Positions 5,820-11,448 of a DNA stretch of 14,486 nucleotides are shown piece by piece. Every line of letters starts with the position of its first letter. The first letter of the stretch is position 1. Location of the stretch: positions 275,038-289,523 of the forward strand of contig MU646591.1 of NCBI GenBank assembly GCA_026770585.1, in the 5' to 3' direction. The stretch comes from Baffinella frigidus (Eukaryota > Cryptophyceae > Cryptomonadales > Baffinellaceae). The notes under the pieces are model-generated. The model was not told the DNA's origin and did no database searches. It saw only the letters and a list, made by a program, of their open reading frames with translations. The position numbers and the translations under genes are program-made.

Positions 5820-6130
5820 CGGGGCAGCGAGCGCCTCCTCCGGCGTGGGCGTCACCAGGAAATCCACCCGAGCGTCCGCCATCCTCAGCGAGGATTCTGC
5901 CGTGCCCCGTGCTAGCGTGCGCTTCCTCCGAACGCCGTCCTCCCCATCCGGCGTCAGATGGTCGAGCGGCGCGCGCCGCAGGGGAGCAGCGCGGCGGGGG
6001 TGGCGCGCCGCGGCTGAGAGAGGAAGAGTCGCGGCGCGCGGCGCTGCTGGCGACCAGGGGGCGCGTTCATTCAGCTGGGTTCGGAACGTCTGCTGGCTTC
6101 CCGGCAGCATCAGATTCGGGAAGCGAACCA
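5820..6130 (-). CDS. Probable internal exon(s) of a minus-strand gene
   Basis: GC-rich minus-strand frame open from about 6140 to a possible donor at 5819 (GCCCCG|GTACGC). Segments in reading order include FPNLMLPGSQQTFRTQLNER, LDHLTPDGEDGVRRKRTLA and MADARVDFLVTPTPEEALAA. The last part has strong G/C third positions and looks coding. No family recognised. It lies downstream of, and in a different frame from, the signal-peptide exon at 6067-6351, so an intron between about 6250 and 6100 would be needed; I could not fix its ends (TCTGTAG at about 6200 is one acceptor candidate but keeps the other frame). The 214-codon plus-strand frame over the same DNA (5845-6489) is rich in Arg/Gly and looks like an antisense shadow. 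Confidence 0.4.
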
Positions 6131-6351
6131 GGGCTGGCACAACACGCCGCGGGCGATGGGGTTGGAGAGGTGGGGCACACCCAGGGTCCGTGAACTACAG
6201 ATACGGAGCTACGCAGGCGGTGGGGGTGCTTGTGCGAGGGGGAGGCTCCAGCAGAGTCGGAGGCAGAGCGAGCACCTGGCGCAGCGGCGAGGAAACCCAG
6301 GGTAGGGGACGCTACAGCGGCCAGGAGGAGCGTCTGGAGAGCGACGCGCAT
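6067..6351 (-). CDS. First exon: protein with signal peptide / possible plastid leader
   Basis: From ATG at 6351 the minus strand encodes MRVALQTLLLAAVASPTLGF followed by LAAAPGARSAS. This is a short basic start, a hydrophobic core (residues 5-14), a small-residue cleavage region, and a Phe right after ASPTLG, then an Ala/Ser/Arg-rich stretch. In algae with secondary red plastids, a signal peptide with Phe at the first position of the following transit peptide marks import into the plastid. The first 25-40 residues are the reliable part. Later residues in this frame (PTSPTPSPAACC and after) look less like coding sequence and may be intronic: CCAG|GTGCTC at about 6278 is a donor candidate. The mature function is unknown. 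An ordinary secreted protein is the main alternative. Confidence 0.5.
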   Translation of the reverse strand: MRVALQTLLLAAVASPTLGFLAAAPGARSASDSAGASPSHKHPHRLRSSVSVVHGPWVCPTSPTPSPAACCASPGSLPESDAAGKPADVPNPAE

Positions 6352-6815
6352 GCTGGTCCTGCCTGGGGAGAGTCGACGGCGTTAACGAGTGTGTCGGCTC
6401 CTGGGACGCCTCCACACCTGCTCCACCTAGCTCCCAGCTTCCCTCTCGCTACCAACATACAAGCCCCGTCCTCTGCCGACCGAGCCTAAGAGCAGGGGCA
6501 GTGTTCGGTTGAACTTTCTGGTCAGTCCACAACGGAGCATGTTGCACGGGGTTGCGGCGGAGACCCGTCCGCTCTGTCATCGCTCGCATGTCTCTGTAGA
6601 AGGTCCTTCCACCTGCTCCGAGCCGAGCCCCAGGGACGCCAGAATTCTTGTCAGCAGAAGAAAGGTCACGTCCTGGACGTCCATTAATTCGTCCATTTTC
6701 GAATTTTTAGATGGACTCTGCCCTCACGTCACGCTCCGTACGGACACCTGGACACGACACCGCAAAACGACATTTTTAAAAATTGTCGGAGGCGTGGGAA
6801 CGAAGGGACATGCAG
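6352..6815. promoter_or_regulatory. Spacer between divergent gene ends; possible promoter region
   Basis: 464 bp upstream of the minus-strand ATG (6351) and upstream of the plus-strand coding exon at 6816. It may also hold earlier plus-strand exons or their introns. An AT-rich stretch, CCATTAATTCGTCCATTTTC (6680-6699), stands out from its GC-rich surroundings, and TTTTTAAAAA is at 6773-6782. No canonical TATA box with a supporting start site was established. Confidence 0.3.
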
Positions 6816-7153
6816 GTCTCGCCCGACTCACACGTCGAGCCGCTGCTCGACCGCGAGCGGAAGCAGTACTTTGGCAACGCGTTCGGCGTCAGCAGCGTCG
6901 TCTTCTGCAAGGGCGATGCCGACGCCTGCCTCGCCCAGCTCAAGACCCGCTTCCGCCCGGTAACCGCAACCGACAGTTGAGCTCGCGCCCCGAGGATTGT
7001 GTGGCGATCCCCGGTGCCTACCTGCGCGCGTGGGCGACCCGGGTCCCAGGGAAGTTTGCGCGCTGCTTCGAGGGTTTGCTGATGGGGGACGCCTTGCTAC
7101 CAGAGCGAGAGAGTCCTTCATTCACGACCAACCGTCCTCCACATAACGGCTAA
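6816..7153 (+). CDS. C-terminal exon(s), possible YFGNA-type acyltransferase end
   Basis: Acceptor CATGCAG is followed by a plus-strand frame with almost only G or C in third positions: VSPDSHVEPLLDRERKQYFG, NAFGVSSVVFCKGDADACLA, QLKTRFRP. Read straight through, it stops at TGA 6978-6980. Removing 17 bp at 6960-6976, which begin GT and end AG, keeps the frame and continues SSRPEDCVAIPGAYLRAW to a stop ending at 7153. YFGNAF resembles the YFGNA motif that follows the 'R-x-R/K' strand in BAHD and related HxxxDG acyltransferases, and the catalytic exons of such a gene family lie 1.5-6 kb downstream. An FtsJ-like methyltransferase end was considered as an alternative. Coding status is fairly sure, family is not. 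A poly-A signal follows at 7271. Confidence 0.5.
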
Positions 7154-7232
7154 ATTAGTACAAACGTGAATGCCTCGCTATCCCCCAGCCCTCCGAAGCG
7201 CAGCATTCCACTCGTCTATGAATGGTGGGTGA

Positions 7233-7276
7233 GTACCAGGGGGGGGGCGTGCGGCAGCCCCCTCTGGTACAATAAA
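7233..7276 (+). terminator. Hairpin and AATAAA poly-A signal
   Basis: GTACCAGGGGGGGG and CCCCCTCTGGTAC form a stem at 7233-7270, directly followed by AATAAA at 7271-7276. Lying about 120 bp past the stop of the upstream plus-strand gene, this fits a 3' end signal. AATAAA alone is weak evidence, since many algae do not use it. Confidence 0.35.
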
Positions 7277-7612
7277 GATCGGGGCTTGCCAAACGTTCGA
7301 AGTTGAGGTACTTCACTGCAGGGGAAATGAGAAGAGACTTTTATTGAACTTATGACGTCGGACCATAAACTTAAGGCGTCCAGAGAGGGCTCGAAATTAA
7401 AACCTAAAGGACCTAAAGGACGAACTAAGACCAGTAAATGAGGCTGGTAGGACAGGGCTCCGAATCTGTGAATCCTAGATTGGCCTCAGTTGGGTTGAGC
7501 GACTATTCTCAAGTTGACATCCTTGGGTTGTCGGGTACAAATCCGTCGACGTTGGGCGAAAAAGAGCCCGGGCTCACCAAACTGGTGGACCCAAATAGAC
7601 TGAGACAGACCA
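7277..7612. other. Unassigned stretch, one weak open frame
   Basis: Little structure apart from doubled ACCTAAAGG (7401-7420). A 64-codon plus frame (7438-7632) includes NPRLASVGLSDYSQVDILG and LVDPNRLRQT and could be an exon, but it runs into the element at 7613, shows no recognised motif and has ordinary codon use. An antisense frame of 109 codons covers the same DNA. Neither is annotated as a gene. Confidence 0.35.
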
Positions 7613-7741
7613 CCACCAGCCGCCAGAAGTGAACCAAACCGAGCGTTGATTTCTCCTGCGAGGTTCATAAAAAAAATTACCATCCAGGGCAAATCAACTT
7701 TCGCCCTTTCCTCGATTTGGTTCACTTCTGGCGGCTGGTGG
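7613..7741. mobile_element. MITE-like element with 26-bp perfect inverted ends
   Basis: CCACCAGCCGCCAGAAGTGA (7613-7632; full arm to 7638) is repeated perfectly inverted at 7716-7741. The 77-bp interior has GTTGATTTCTCCT and, inverted, AGGGCAAATCAAC, extending the pairing. 129 bp in all, non-coding. No clear target duplication. Only one copy seen here. Confidence 0.7.
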
Positions 7742-7802
7742 GAGCTCGAGTTCCTGAGAACCCCCCAGAAACTTGCGGCCCGACCCCTCCGAGGGACGGA
7801 AA

Positions 7803-7992
7803 ACCTCAGCCCCAAACCCTAAGCTCTAAACCCTAAACCCTAAACCCTAAACCCTAAGCTCTAAACCCTGCACCCCAAACCCTAAGCTCCAAACCCTAAA
7901 CCCTAGACCCTAAACCCTAACCCTAAGCACTAAGCACTAAGCCCTAAACCCTAAACCCTAGGTCCCTACCCCCAAACCCTAAACCGTAAACC
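7803..7992. repeat. Interstitial CCCTAAA array
   Basis: About 25 CCCTAAA-type units, many perfect (7822-7855), with variants CCCTAAGCTCTAAA, CACTAAG and CCCCAAA. C-rich strand on plus. It abuts the element starting at 7993. Confidence 0.85.
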
Positions 7993-8150
7993 CTAGCTCT
8001 GTCCCAGTTCAATTTGGGCTCGTAGACATTTCGCCCCCCCCGAAATTTTACCGGTAAATTTCATGTGGGGGGGGGGTCGAAATTCACCTGTGAATATTTT
8101 TTGTGGGGGCAAAATATCTGCGAGCCCAAATTGAACTGGGCCAGAGCTAG
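7993..8150. mobile_element. CCAGTTCAATTTGGGCTCG element, copy 1 (complete)
   Basis: Terminal inverted repeats of about 32 bp: CTAGCTCTGTCCCAGTTCAA on the left and TTGAACTGGGCCAGAGCTAG on the right. The interior has poly-C then poly-G runs (8034-8041, 8066-8075) and TTTACCGGTAAATTT. A second copy lacking the left end is at 9527-9615. Its poly-C and poly-G runs could pair or slip. Confidence 0.75.
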
Positions 8151-8184
8151 AAACCAGATACACATGCACCGTATGGCTTTAATG

Positions 8185-8345
8185 GCAGAAGCTTACGTTA
8201 ACGGACCCCTTAAGTCCCTCGTGAACGTGGGCTTGCCAGCTCTAAAACGATTTTAAAAGCGATTTCAGGACTTTTAAAGCCCAAGAATGTTTTCCATTAT
8301 AAATTTTGTACCAAAGTTACTACTCCGTTAACGTAAGCTTTCTGC
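8185..8345. mobile_element. Element with GCAGAAGCTTACGTTAACGGA inverted ends
   Basis: The 21-bp left end (8185-8205) is matched by an inverted right end at 8324-8345 with one inserted base. The interior is AT-rich toward the right and includes the self-complementary ACGATTTTAAAAGCGA region. It ends 11 bp before acyltransferase exon fragment A1, so it probably lies in the preceding intron. Confidence 0.6.
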
Positions 8346-8356
8346 ATGAGCTTCAG

Positions 8357-8389
8357 GTGCTGGACTCGAACCTGTGGCTGGACGGGCGT
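8357..8389 (+). pseudogene. Acyltransferase exon A, copy 1 (fragment)
   Basis: After the acceptor GAGCTTCAG the frame reads VLDSNLWLDGRIF, parallel to VLDANLWLAGQF in copy 2. The DNA is highly similar over about 33 bp (GTGCTGGAC/T-CGAACCTGTGGCTGG), then diverges where a CCTAGG-rich palindrome begins. The N-x-W-L-A-G word is common in the N-terminal half of HxxxDG acyltransferases, in the helix before the first long strand. As it stands it is a shortened copy ending in a repeat, and probably not functional. Confidence 0.5.
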
Positions 8390-8472
8390 ATTTTTTGGTC
8401 CATATGCCCTACGGTAGCAAATCCCTAGGGACCTAGGGATTTCCTGGTCCCTAGGGATTTCCTAGGAGGTGA
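8390..8472. repeat. Palindrome cluster TCCCTAGGGA
   Basis: GGTCCATATGCCCTACGGTAGC is followed by AAATCCCTAGGGACC, TAGGGATTTCC and TGGTCCCTAGGGATTTCC, which can pair in several ways. It contains CCCTACGGTAG, the shared core of several mobile-element families here, so it is probably another element or remnant lying between exon A copies. Confidence 0.5.
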
Positions 8473-8476
8473 ATAG

Positions 8477-8650
8477 ATGGCTGGTACAGAAATATCTGTT
8501 CCGCTGGTGAAAATCACTACAGGTGGAAACCCCGATTTGAGCCTCAAAATTCGGGTTCAGGTGCTGGATGCGAACCTGTGGCTGGCCGGGCAGTTTGACA
8601 AGAAGAAGCAACTGGTCTATCCGAAGGCGGCAACCGACGAACTGGTCAAA
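8477..8650 (+). CDS. Acyltransferase exon A, copy 2 (NLWLAG segment)
   Basis: Plus-strand frame in which acceptor GGGTTCAG (8553-8560) precedes VLDANLWLAGQFDKKKQLVY and then PKAATDELVKP. Upstream residues MAGTEISVPLVKITTGGNPD (from 8477) are in frame and could belong to the exon or to the intron; the ATG lies in a 15-bp minisatellite unit (AATAGATGGCT), which makes it a poor start. Family reading: a helix ending in N-x-W-L-A-G, then a charged turn and the strand QLVYP, fits the N-terminal domain of CAT/BAHD/condensation-type acyltransferases, upstream of the HxxxDG motif carried by exons C and D. The C-terminal end is uncertain, since GCAACCGACGAACTGGTCAA is repeated at 8679, so only about 8561-8640 is trusted. 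Confidence 0.5.
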
Positions 8651-8950
8651 CCCCGCACTGACAAACTGCAATCCAGCAACCGACGAACTGGTCAAACCTG
8701 GAGAGGCCCCCTACGGCGGTTGACTAATTCTGCGATGACTGTCAAATCCCGCAACCGAGAAACCCGTCTGCCTGAGAGTTAGAGAGAGTTAGCAGCTCGA
8801 ATAGATGGCTCCTGTATAGATGGCTCTCTCTTCTCGCACTGTAACTCTCGGTCCTGCTCAGGCTCAACCTCGGTGGGAAAGCATACATGGCGGCCGTGGT
8901 GGTGTTAACTCGCGTCTTTCTCCCGTCCGCTGTCGAGCGAGTTTGGCACG
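8651..8950. other. Unassigned stretch with small repeats
   Basis: Contains a second copy of ACCGACGAACTGGTCAAACC (8683-8698 region), then AGAGAGTTAG doubled (8775-8792), and two minisatellite units ATAGATGGCTC at about 8801-8827. An open frame (8820-9089) begins in a minisatellite unit and is not supported. Confidence 0.4.
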
Positions 8951-9055
8951 AAATCAAAAGCCACAGCCGGAAATCCGGTCGTGGCTTTTTCATTTTGAAG
9001 GGACTTTAAAGGTCCAGTTCCTTCACGATCCAGGGGAAAGTTTTCAAACCCCTTT
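8951..9055 (+). repeat. Dispersed element with AAAGCCAC hairpin, copy 1
   Basis: Begins with hairpin AAAAGCCAC-AGCCGG-AAA-TCCGGT-CGTGGCTTTT (8956-8990), followed by GGTCCAGTTCCTTCACGATC and AAGTTTTCAAACCC. The whole stretch recurs inverted at 10685-10787. The hairpin with its T-run resembles a rho-independent terminator, but in this eukaryotic setting it is simply part of a repeated element. Confidence 0.6.
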
Positions 9056-9153
9056 AAAACTGTGCCCCGTCCTCGCTCGGCAGCGGTAGGAAGGATCCGG
9101 AGGACAACCTGTCGGTGGTAACCTTGATCGGATCGGATAGCTTATGTAATCTA

Positions 9154-9290
9154 ATTTCGGACCAAGACAGAATCTGTCCCGCTATCTTAGGCTCCCCACG
9201 CGGAAGGTAAGGGTGTATATGCTATTTCAGGCATCAAATGATGCTATCTTACGCCTTCTCATCAGGACAGATTCTGGTATGGTCCGAGAT
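9154..9290. repeat. Inverted repeat with 26-bp arms (GGACAGATTCTG)
   Basis: ATTTCGGACCAAGACAGAATCTGTCC (arm 9154-9179) pairs with GGACAGATTCTG...GGTCCGAGAT (9265-9290), three mismatches. Inside are GCTATCTTAGGC and GCTATCTTACGCC. GGTCGGATAGCG, near the right arm, recurs at 9466. Probably another MITE remnant. Confidence 0.55.
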
Positions 9291-9348
9291 GAAATCCTTG
9301 GTCGGATAGCGAGGGAGCAAACGGATCTTCTCAATCCGGGTGCGAATG

Positions 9349-9514
9349 CAAAAATTGGTACGCGTCGTGTCCAACTTGTGGGGGCTTGACTTCAGGCACA
9401 AAACTGTAGCAAAGCCAGAAAGTACCCGATCCGTTTGCCCCCTCACTATCCGAGCGGGGAAATGGTCGGATAGCGAGCCCCCCACAAGTTGGACACGACT
9501 CGTACCAATTTTTG
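9349..9514. mobile_element. Element with 40-bp CAAAAATTGGTACG inverted ends
   Basis: Left arm 9349-9388 (CAAAAATTGGTACGCGTCGT... to GGGGGCTTG) and right arm 9475-9514 match with about two differences. The 86-bp interior includes CCCGATCCGTTTGCCCCCTC. It is directly followed by the truncated element at 9527, suggesting one inserted into or next to the other. Confidence 0.7.
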
Positions 9515-9526
9515 AAGCGGTACAAT

Positions 9527-9615
9527 TTCATGGGGGGGGGGGCTCAAAATTTACCTGTGAATTTTCGGGGGGGTGCGAAATATCTACGAGCCCAAATTGA
9601 ACTGGGGCAGAGCTG
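9527..9615 (+). mobile_element. CCAGTTCAATTTGGGCTCG element, copy 2 (left end missing)
   Basis: From a poly-G run onward it follows copy 1 (7993-8150): AATTTACCTGTGAATTTT, GCGAAATATCTACGAGCCC, AAATTGAACTGGGGCAGAGC. The left terminal repeat is absent. It lies just upstream of acyltransferase exon B, in its presumed intron. Confidence 0.7.
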
Positions 9616-9639
9616 GAATTAACGTGTGTCTTTTCTTAG

Positions 9640-9735
9640 GTGGATGGGATCATCACAAAGGAGGACCACCCAACGATCCGGGACACGACAGACTACGACG
9701 GCCTTGTAAAGTCCGCGGGAACCATCTCCGTCCAG
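9640..9735 (+). CDS. Acyltransferase exon B (32 codons, both splice sites)
   Basis: A good acceptor (GTGTCTTTTCTTAG) precedes 96 bp in frame, reading VDGIITKEDHPTIRDTTDYD then GLVKSAGTISVQ, and a donor CAG|GTCTCG follows at 9736. Both boundaries are phase 0, the same as the start of exon C (GCGCAG|GCC), so B and C can be spliced without frame change. The role within the protein is inferred from position: it would supply the region between the N-terminal NLWLAG helix and the strand before the catalytic His. Reading through the donor adds about 30 residues and then runs into the 15-bp minisatellite, which argues that the donor is real. Only one copy is seen, in contrast to exons C and D. Confidence 0.55.
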
Positions 9736-9840
9736 GTCTCGTCCCCGAAAAGGCGTGTTTTCTCGAACGTGATGAGTGAAAGGGCGTGTTTTGACGCGGG
9801 TCTCGTCCTGAATAGACGGCTCCTGAGTAGATAGCTCCTG

Positions 9841-9883
9841 AAATTGCAAAAAACGGACGGGCGGGTGACGCGCATGGTCGTCA
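9841..9883 (+). pseudogene. Acyltransferase exon C fragment, copy C0
   Basis: KLQKTDGRVTRMVV in frame, then AATAGATAG of the minisatellite, giving an immediate stop. The GGK start and acceptor are missing and the VPISKE part and catalytic His are absent. It is the most diverged and shortest of the minisatellite-linked C copies, so presumably inactive. Confidence 0.55.
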
Positions 9884-9979
9884 ATAGATAGCTCTTGAGT
9901 AGACGGCTCCTGAATAGATTGCTCTGTTTCACGTGCATATAAAAAACAAGGCTGGTGAATGGATGGCTCCTGAGGGCAG

Positions 9980-10048
9980 GCCGGCGGGAAGCTGCAGAAG
10001 ACAAATGGGCGGGTGGCGCGGATGGTGGTGGTCCCGATCTTCAAGGAG
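9980..10048 (+). pseudogene. Acyltransferase exon C fragment, copy C1
   Basis: Acceptor-like GAGGGCAG is followed by the frame AGGKLQKTNGRVARMVVVPI then FKE, after which the exon is replaced by minisatellite AATAGATGGC. An inserted T changes the SKE of other copies to FKE without shifting the frame, because one A is lost. The catalytic end (EFALVFSISHA) is missing, so this copy cannot by itself supply the His. Confidence 0.6.
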
Positions 10049-10199
10049 AATAGATGGCTCCTGAATAGATGGCTAATGACGTCTAGATGGCTCCTAAATA
10101 GATGGCTCCTAAATAGATGGCTCCATCTATTGAGGTTGAAGCTGTCTATGCGACTGAACCTTTCTTAACGCATACACTTTTATGCGCAGGCCGGCGGGA

Positions 10200-10258
10200 A
10201 ATTGCAGAAGACAAATGGGCGGGTGACGCGGATGGTGGTGGTCCCGATCTCAAAGGAG
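10200..10258 (+). pseudogene. Acyltransferase exon C fragment, copy C2
   Basis: Acceptor TTTTATGCGCAG, then AGGKLQKTNGRVTRMVVVPI and SKE, then the minisatellite at the same base as in C1 (AAGGAG|AATAGATGG). It is the closest to full-length C4 up to that point. Truncated before the catalytic His. Confidence 0.6.
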
Positions 10259-10352
10259 AATAGATGGCTCTCGAATAGATGACTTCTGAGTAGATGGCTC
10301 CTGACATCTAGATGGCTCCTGAATAAACGGCTGCTGACATCTATGAGCGCAG

Positions 10353-10404
10353 GCCGGCGGGAAGCTGCAGAAGACAAACGGGCGGGTGATGCGCATGGTC
10401 GTCT
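10353..10404 (+). pseudogene. Acyltransferase exon C fragment, copy C3
   Basis: Acceptor TATGAGCGCAG, then AGGKLQKTNGRVMRMVV, SS and a TGA. After GTCGTC the sequence becomes CTCGTCCTGAATAAATGG, the same join (CTCGTCCTGAATAGACGG) as follows exon B at about 9804-9821, then minisatellite. Lacks the catalytic end. Confidence 0.6.
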
Positions 10405-10436
10405 CGTCCTGAATAAATGGCTCCTGTGCGCATGAA

Positions 10437-10571
10437 TATATGGCCCCTGTATAGATGGCTCATGTATAGATGGCTCATGTATAGATGGCTCCCAAATAGA
10501 TGGCTCCTGTATAGATGGCTCCTGTATAGATGGCTCTTGTATAGATGGCTCCTGAATAGATGGCTCCTGTG
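10437..10571. repeat. 15-bp minisatellite TATAGATGGCTCCTG, nine units
   Basis: Nine head-to-tail 15-bp units immediately upstream of the acceptor of full-length exon C4. Because 15 is a multiple of three and the unit lacks stops in several frames, it is open on both strands (YRWLL on plus, QEPSI on minus). I treat it as non-coding intron sequence. Confidence 0.8.
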
Positions 10572-10576
10572 CGCAG

Positions 10577-10678
10577 GCCGGCGGGAAGCTGCTCAAGACA
10601 AACGGGCGGGTGACGCGGATGGTGGTGGTCCCGATTTCAAAGGAGGAATTCGCGCTCGTCTTCTCCATCTCACACGCG
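10577..10678 (+). CDS. Acyltransferase exon C, full-length copy C4 (catalytic His)
   Basis: 102 bp, 34 codons, phase 0 at both ends: acceptor CTGTGCGCAG, donor CACGCG|GTAAAC. The translation is AGGKLLKTNGRVTRMVVVPI then SKEEFALVFSISHA. The strand FALVFSISH followed by A places a His as the second-last residue. Joined to exon D (starting VADG) it gives H-A-V-A-D-G, the HxxxDG catalytic motif of chloramphenicol acetyltransferase, BAHD and peptide-synthetase condensation-type acyltransferases; the His is the general base in these families. Splitting the motif by an intron and the fit of phases argue strongly that C and D belong to one gene. It is followed by a dispersed hairpin element (10685) and a second partial C copy (10808). 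This is the only C copy with both splice sites and the complete strand. Confidence 0.65.
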
Positions 10679-10684
10679 GTAAAC

Positions 10685-10787
10685 GCCGCATTTTAGAGGG
10701 TTTTAAAAACTTTCACCTGAATCCTAAGGGAACTGGACTTGTAAAATAAAAAAGCCACGACCGGATTTCCGGCTCTGGCTTTTAAAA
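10685..10787 (-). repeat. Dispersed element with AAAGCCAC hairpin, copy 2 (inverted)
   Basis: Inverted relative to 8951-9055: GGGTTTTAAAAACTTTCACC, GGGAACTGGACTTGT, then hairpin AAAAGCCAC-GACCGG-ATT-TCCGGC-TCTGGCTTTT. It lies between exon copies C4 and C6, inside the presumed intron after C4. The loop is the inverse of copy 1's (ATT versus AAA-type), as expected for opposite orientation. Confidence 0.6.
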
Positions 10788-10807
10788 TGAATCCCCAGTT
10801 GCCTCGA

Positions 10808-10833
10808 TAGCGGTCTTCTCCATCTCGCACGTG
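10808..10833 (+). pseudogene. Acyltransferase exon C, 3' end only, copy C6 (catalytic His)
   Basis: IAVFSISHV with donor CACGTG|GTAGAT at 10834. Similar to FALVFSISHA of C4 and at the same phase, so if spliced to exon D it would give HVVADG. No acceptor or the earlier part of exon C is adjacent; CCTCGATAG just upstream is a weak acceptor. It is either a remnant or, less likely, a very short alternative exon end. Confidence 0.5.
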
Positions 10834-10844
10834 GTAGATGCCGG

Positions 10845-11140
10845 ACTGAAACCCGAAACCTTACACGATAACCCTATGAACCCGGAACCCGGAACCCGAA
10901 ACCCGAAACCCGAATGTCGCCCCGATCTCAAAGGAGGTGACCTGATCCCTAAACCCCAAACCCTAAATCTTGAACCCTAAACCCCAAACCCGGAAGCCGA
11001 AAGCCGAAACCCTAAACCCTGAACCCTAAACCCTAAAATGTAAACCCTCAACTCTCAACCCTCAACCCTAAACTCTCAACCGTAAACCCCAACCCCTATC
11101 CCTAATCCCTAACCCCTAATCCCTGACCGCAAACCCTGAC
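10845..11140. repeat. Degenerate CCCGAAA/CCCTAAA telomere-like tract
   Basis: Begins as CCCGAAA and CCCGGAA heptamers (10848-10912), is interrupted by an exon C scrap at 10916, then continues as CCCTAAA, CCCCAAA, CTCTCAA and CCCTAAT units to 11140. It fills most of the presumed intron between the last exon C piece and the first exon D. Confidence 0.8.
10916..10936 (+). pseudogene. Acyltransferase exon C scrap, copy C5
   Basis: GTCGCCCCGATCTCAAAGGA reads VAPISKE, matching VVPISKE in C1-C4, then VT and a TGA. It is embedded in telomere-like DNA on both sides. It ends at the same AAGGAG position where C1 and C2 are interrupted by the minisatellite, which marks this as a repeated breakpoint. Confidence 0.5.
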
Positions 11141-11385
11141 GCTCAGTGACACCCATGATTTCTTGGTTTTGTCGGTATCCCATAATGTTTATCAAACCCC
11201 AAACCCTGCTACGCGGGAGAGCTACATGTCATTTTACGCCCTGCGTCCATCTATTATTTTCCCTTGAAATCGGCAAAAGTTGCCGAAAATGCCCACAAAT
11301 AATTGACTTCAACGGAAAAGTAACCGCAGGATATGCCCAAAAAGGGCTCCAAGAAACCACCCAGCCCTCCCCCGTAGTGAGTCAG

Positions 11386-11436
11386 GTCGCAGACGGGTCC
11401 ACGTACTGGAAAATCTACAACATGTTTGTGGGGGGC
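11386..11436 (+). CDS. Acyltransferase exon D, copy D1 (VADG, truncated 3')
   Basis: Acceptor GTGAGTCAG, then VADGSTYWKIYNMFVGG, after which the exon ends in PNH and TAA where the mobile element at 11449 begins. VADG supplies the Asp-Gly of HxxxDG when joined to an exon ending in SISHA or SISHV. The TYWKIYNMF part matches D3 nearly exactly. Upstream frame (11146-11385) is open, with QIIDFNGKVTAGYAQKGLQE, but has no similarity to other copies and an acceptor intervenes. Probably a copy shortened by the element insertion; it could still make a protein with an early stop. Confidence 0.55.
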
Positions 11437-11448
11437 CCTAACCACTAA

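Larger units (their letters stand above)
9807..10345. repeat. 15-bp minisatellite AATAGATGGCTCCTG, dispersed units
   Basis: Short runs and single units of AATAGATGGCTCCTG (variants AATAGACGGCTCCTG, AGTAGATAGCTCCTG, AAATAGATGGCTCCT) lie between and directly abutting copies C0-C3 of exon C. In C1 and C2 the repeat begins at exactly the same base of the exon (after AAGGAG). Further units occur at about 8471 and 8799. Confidence 0.75.

Noticed and set aside
5845-6489. 214-codon plus-strand open frame in the GC-rich island
   Set aside because: Composition is Arg/Gly/Ala-rich without motifs, typical of antisense to a GC-biased gene; the minus strand has a believable signal peptide and a codon-biased segment instead.
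6816-6980. FtsJ/RlmE-type rRNA methyltransferase C-terminus
   Set aside because: The VVFCKGDADACLAQLKTRF segment has some likeness to the FtsJ end, but YFGNAF is not explained by it; kept only as an alternative.
7438-7632. 64-codon plus-strand frame (LASVGLSDYSQVDILG)
   Set aside because: It could be an exon, but no motif, no second copy and no clear splice signals; it runs into a mobile element.
8956-8990. Rho-independent terminator
   Set aside because: Hairpin plus T-run fits the pattern, but the sequence belongs to a dispersed inverted element in a eukaryotic region without an upstream bacterial gene.
10180-10668. 162-codon minus-strand frame with QEPSI repeats
   Set aside because: It is antisense to exon C copies that have splice signals on plus; the repeat is open only because its unit is 15 bp.
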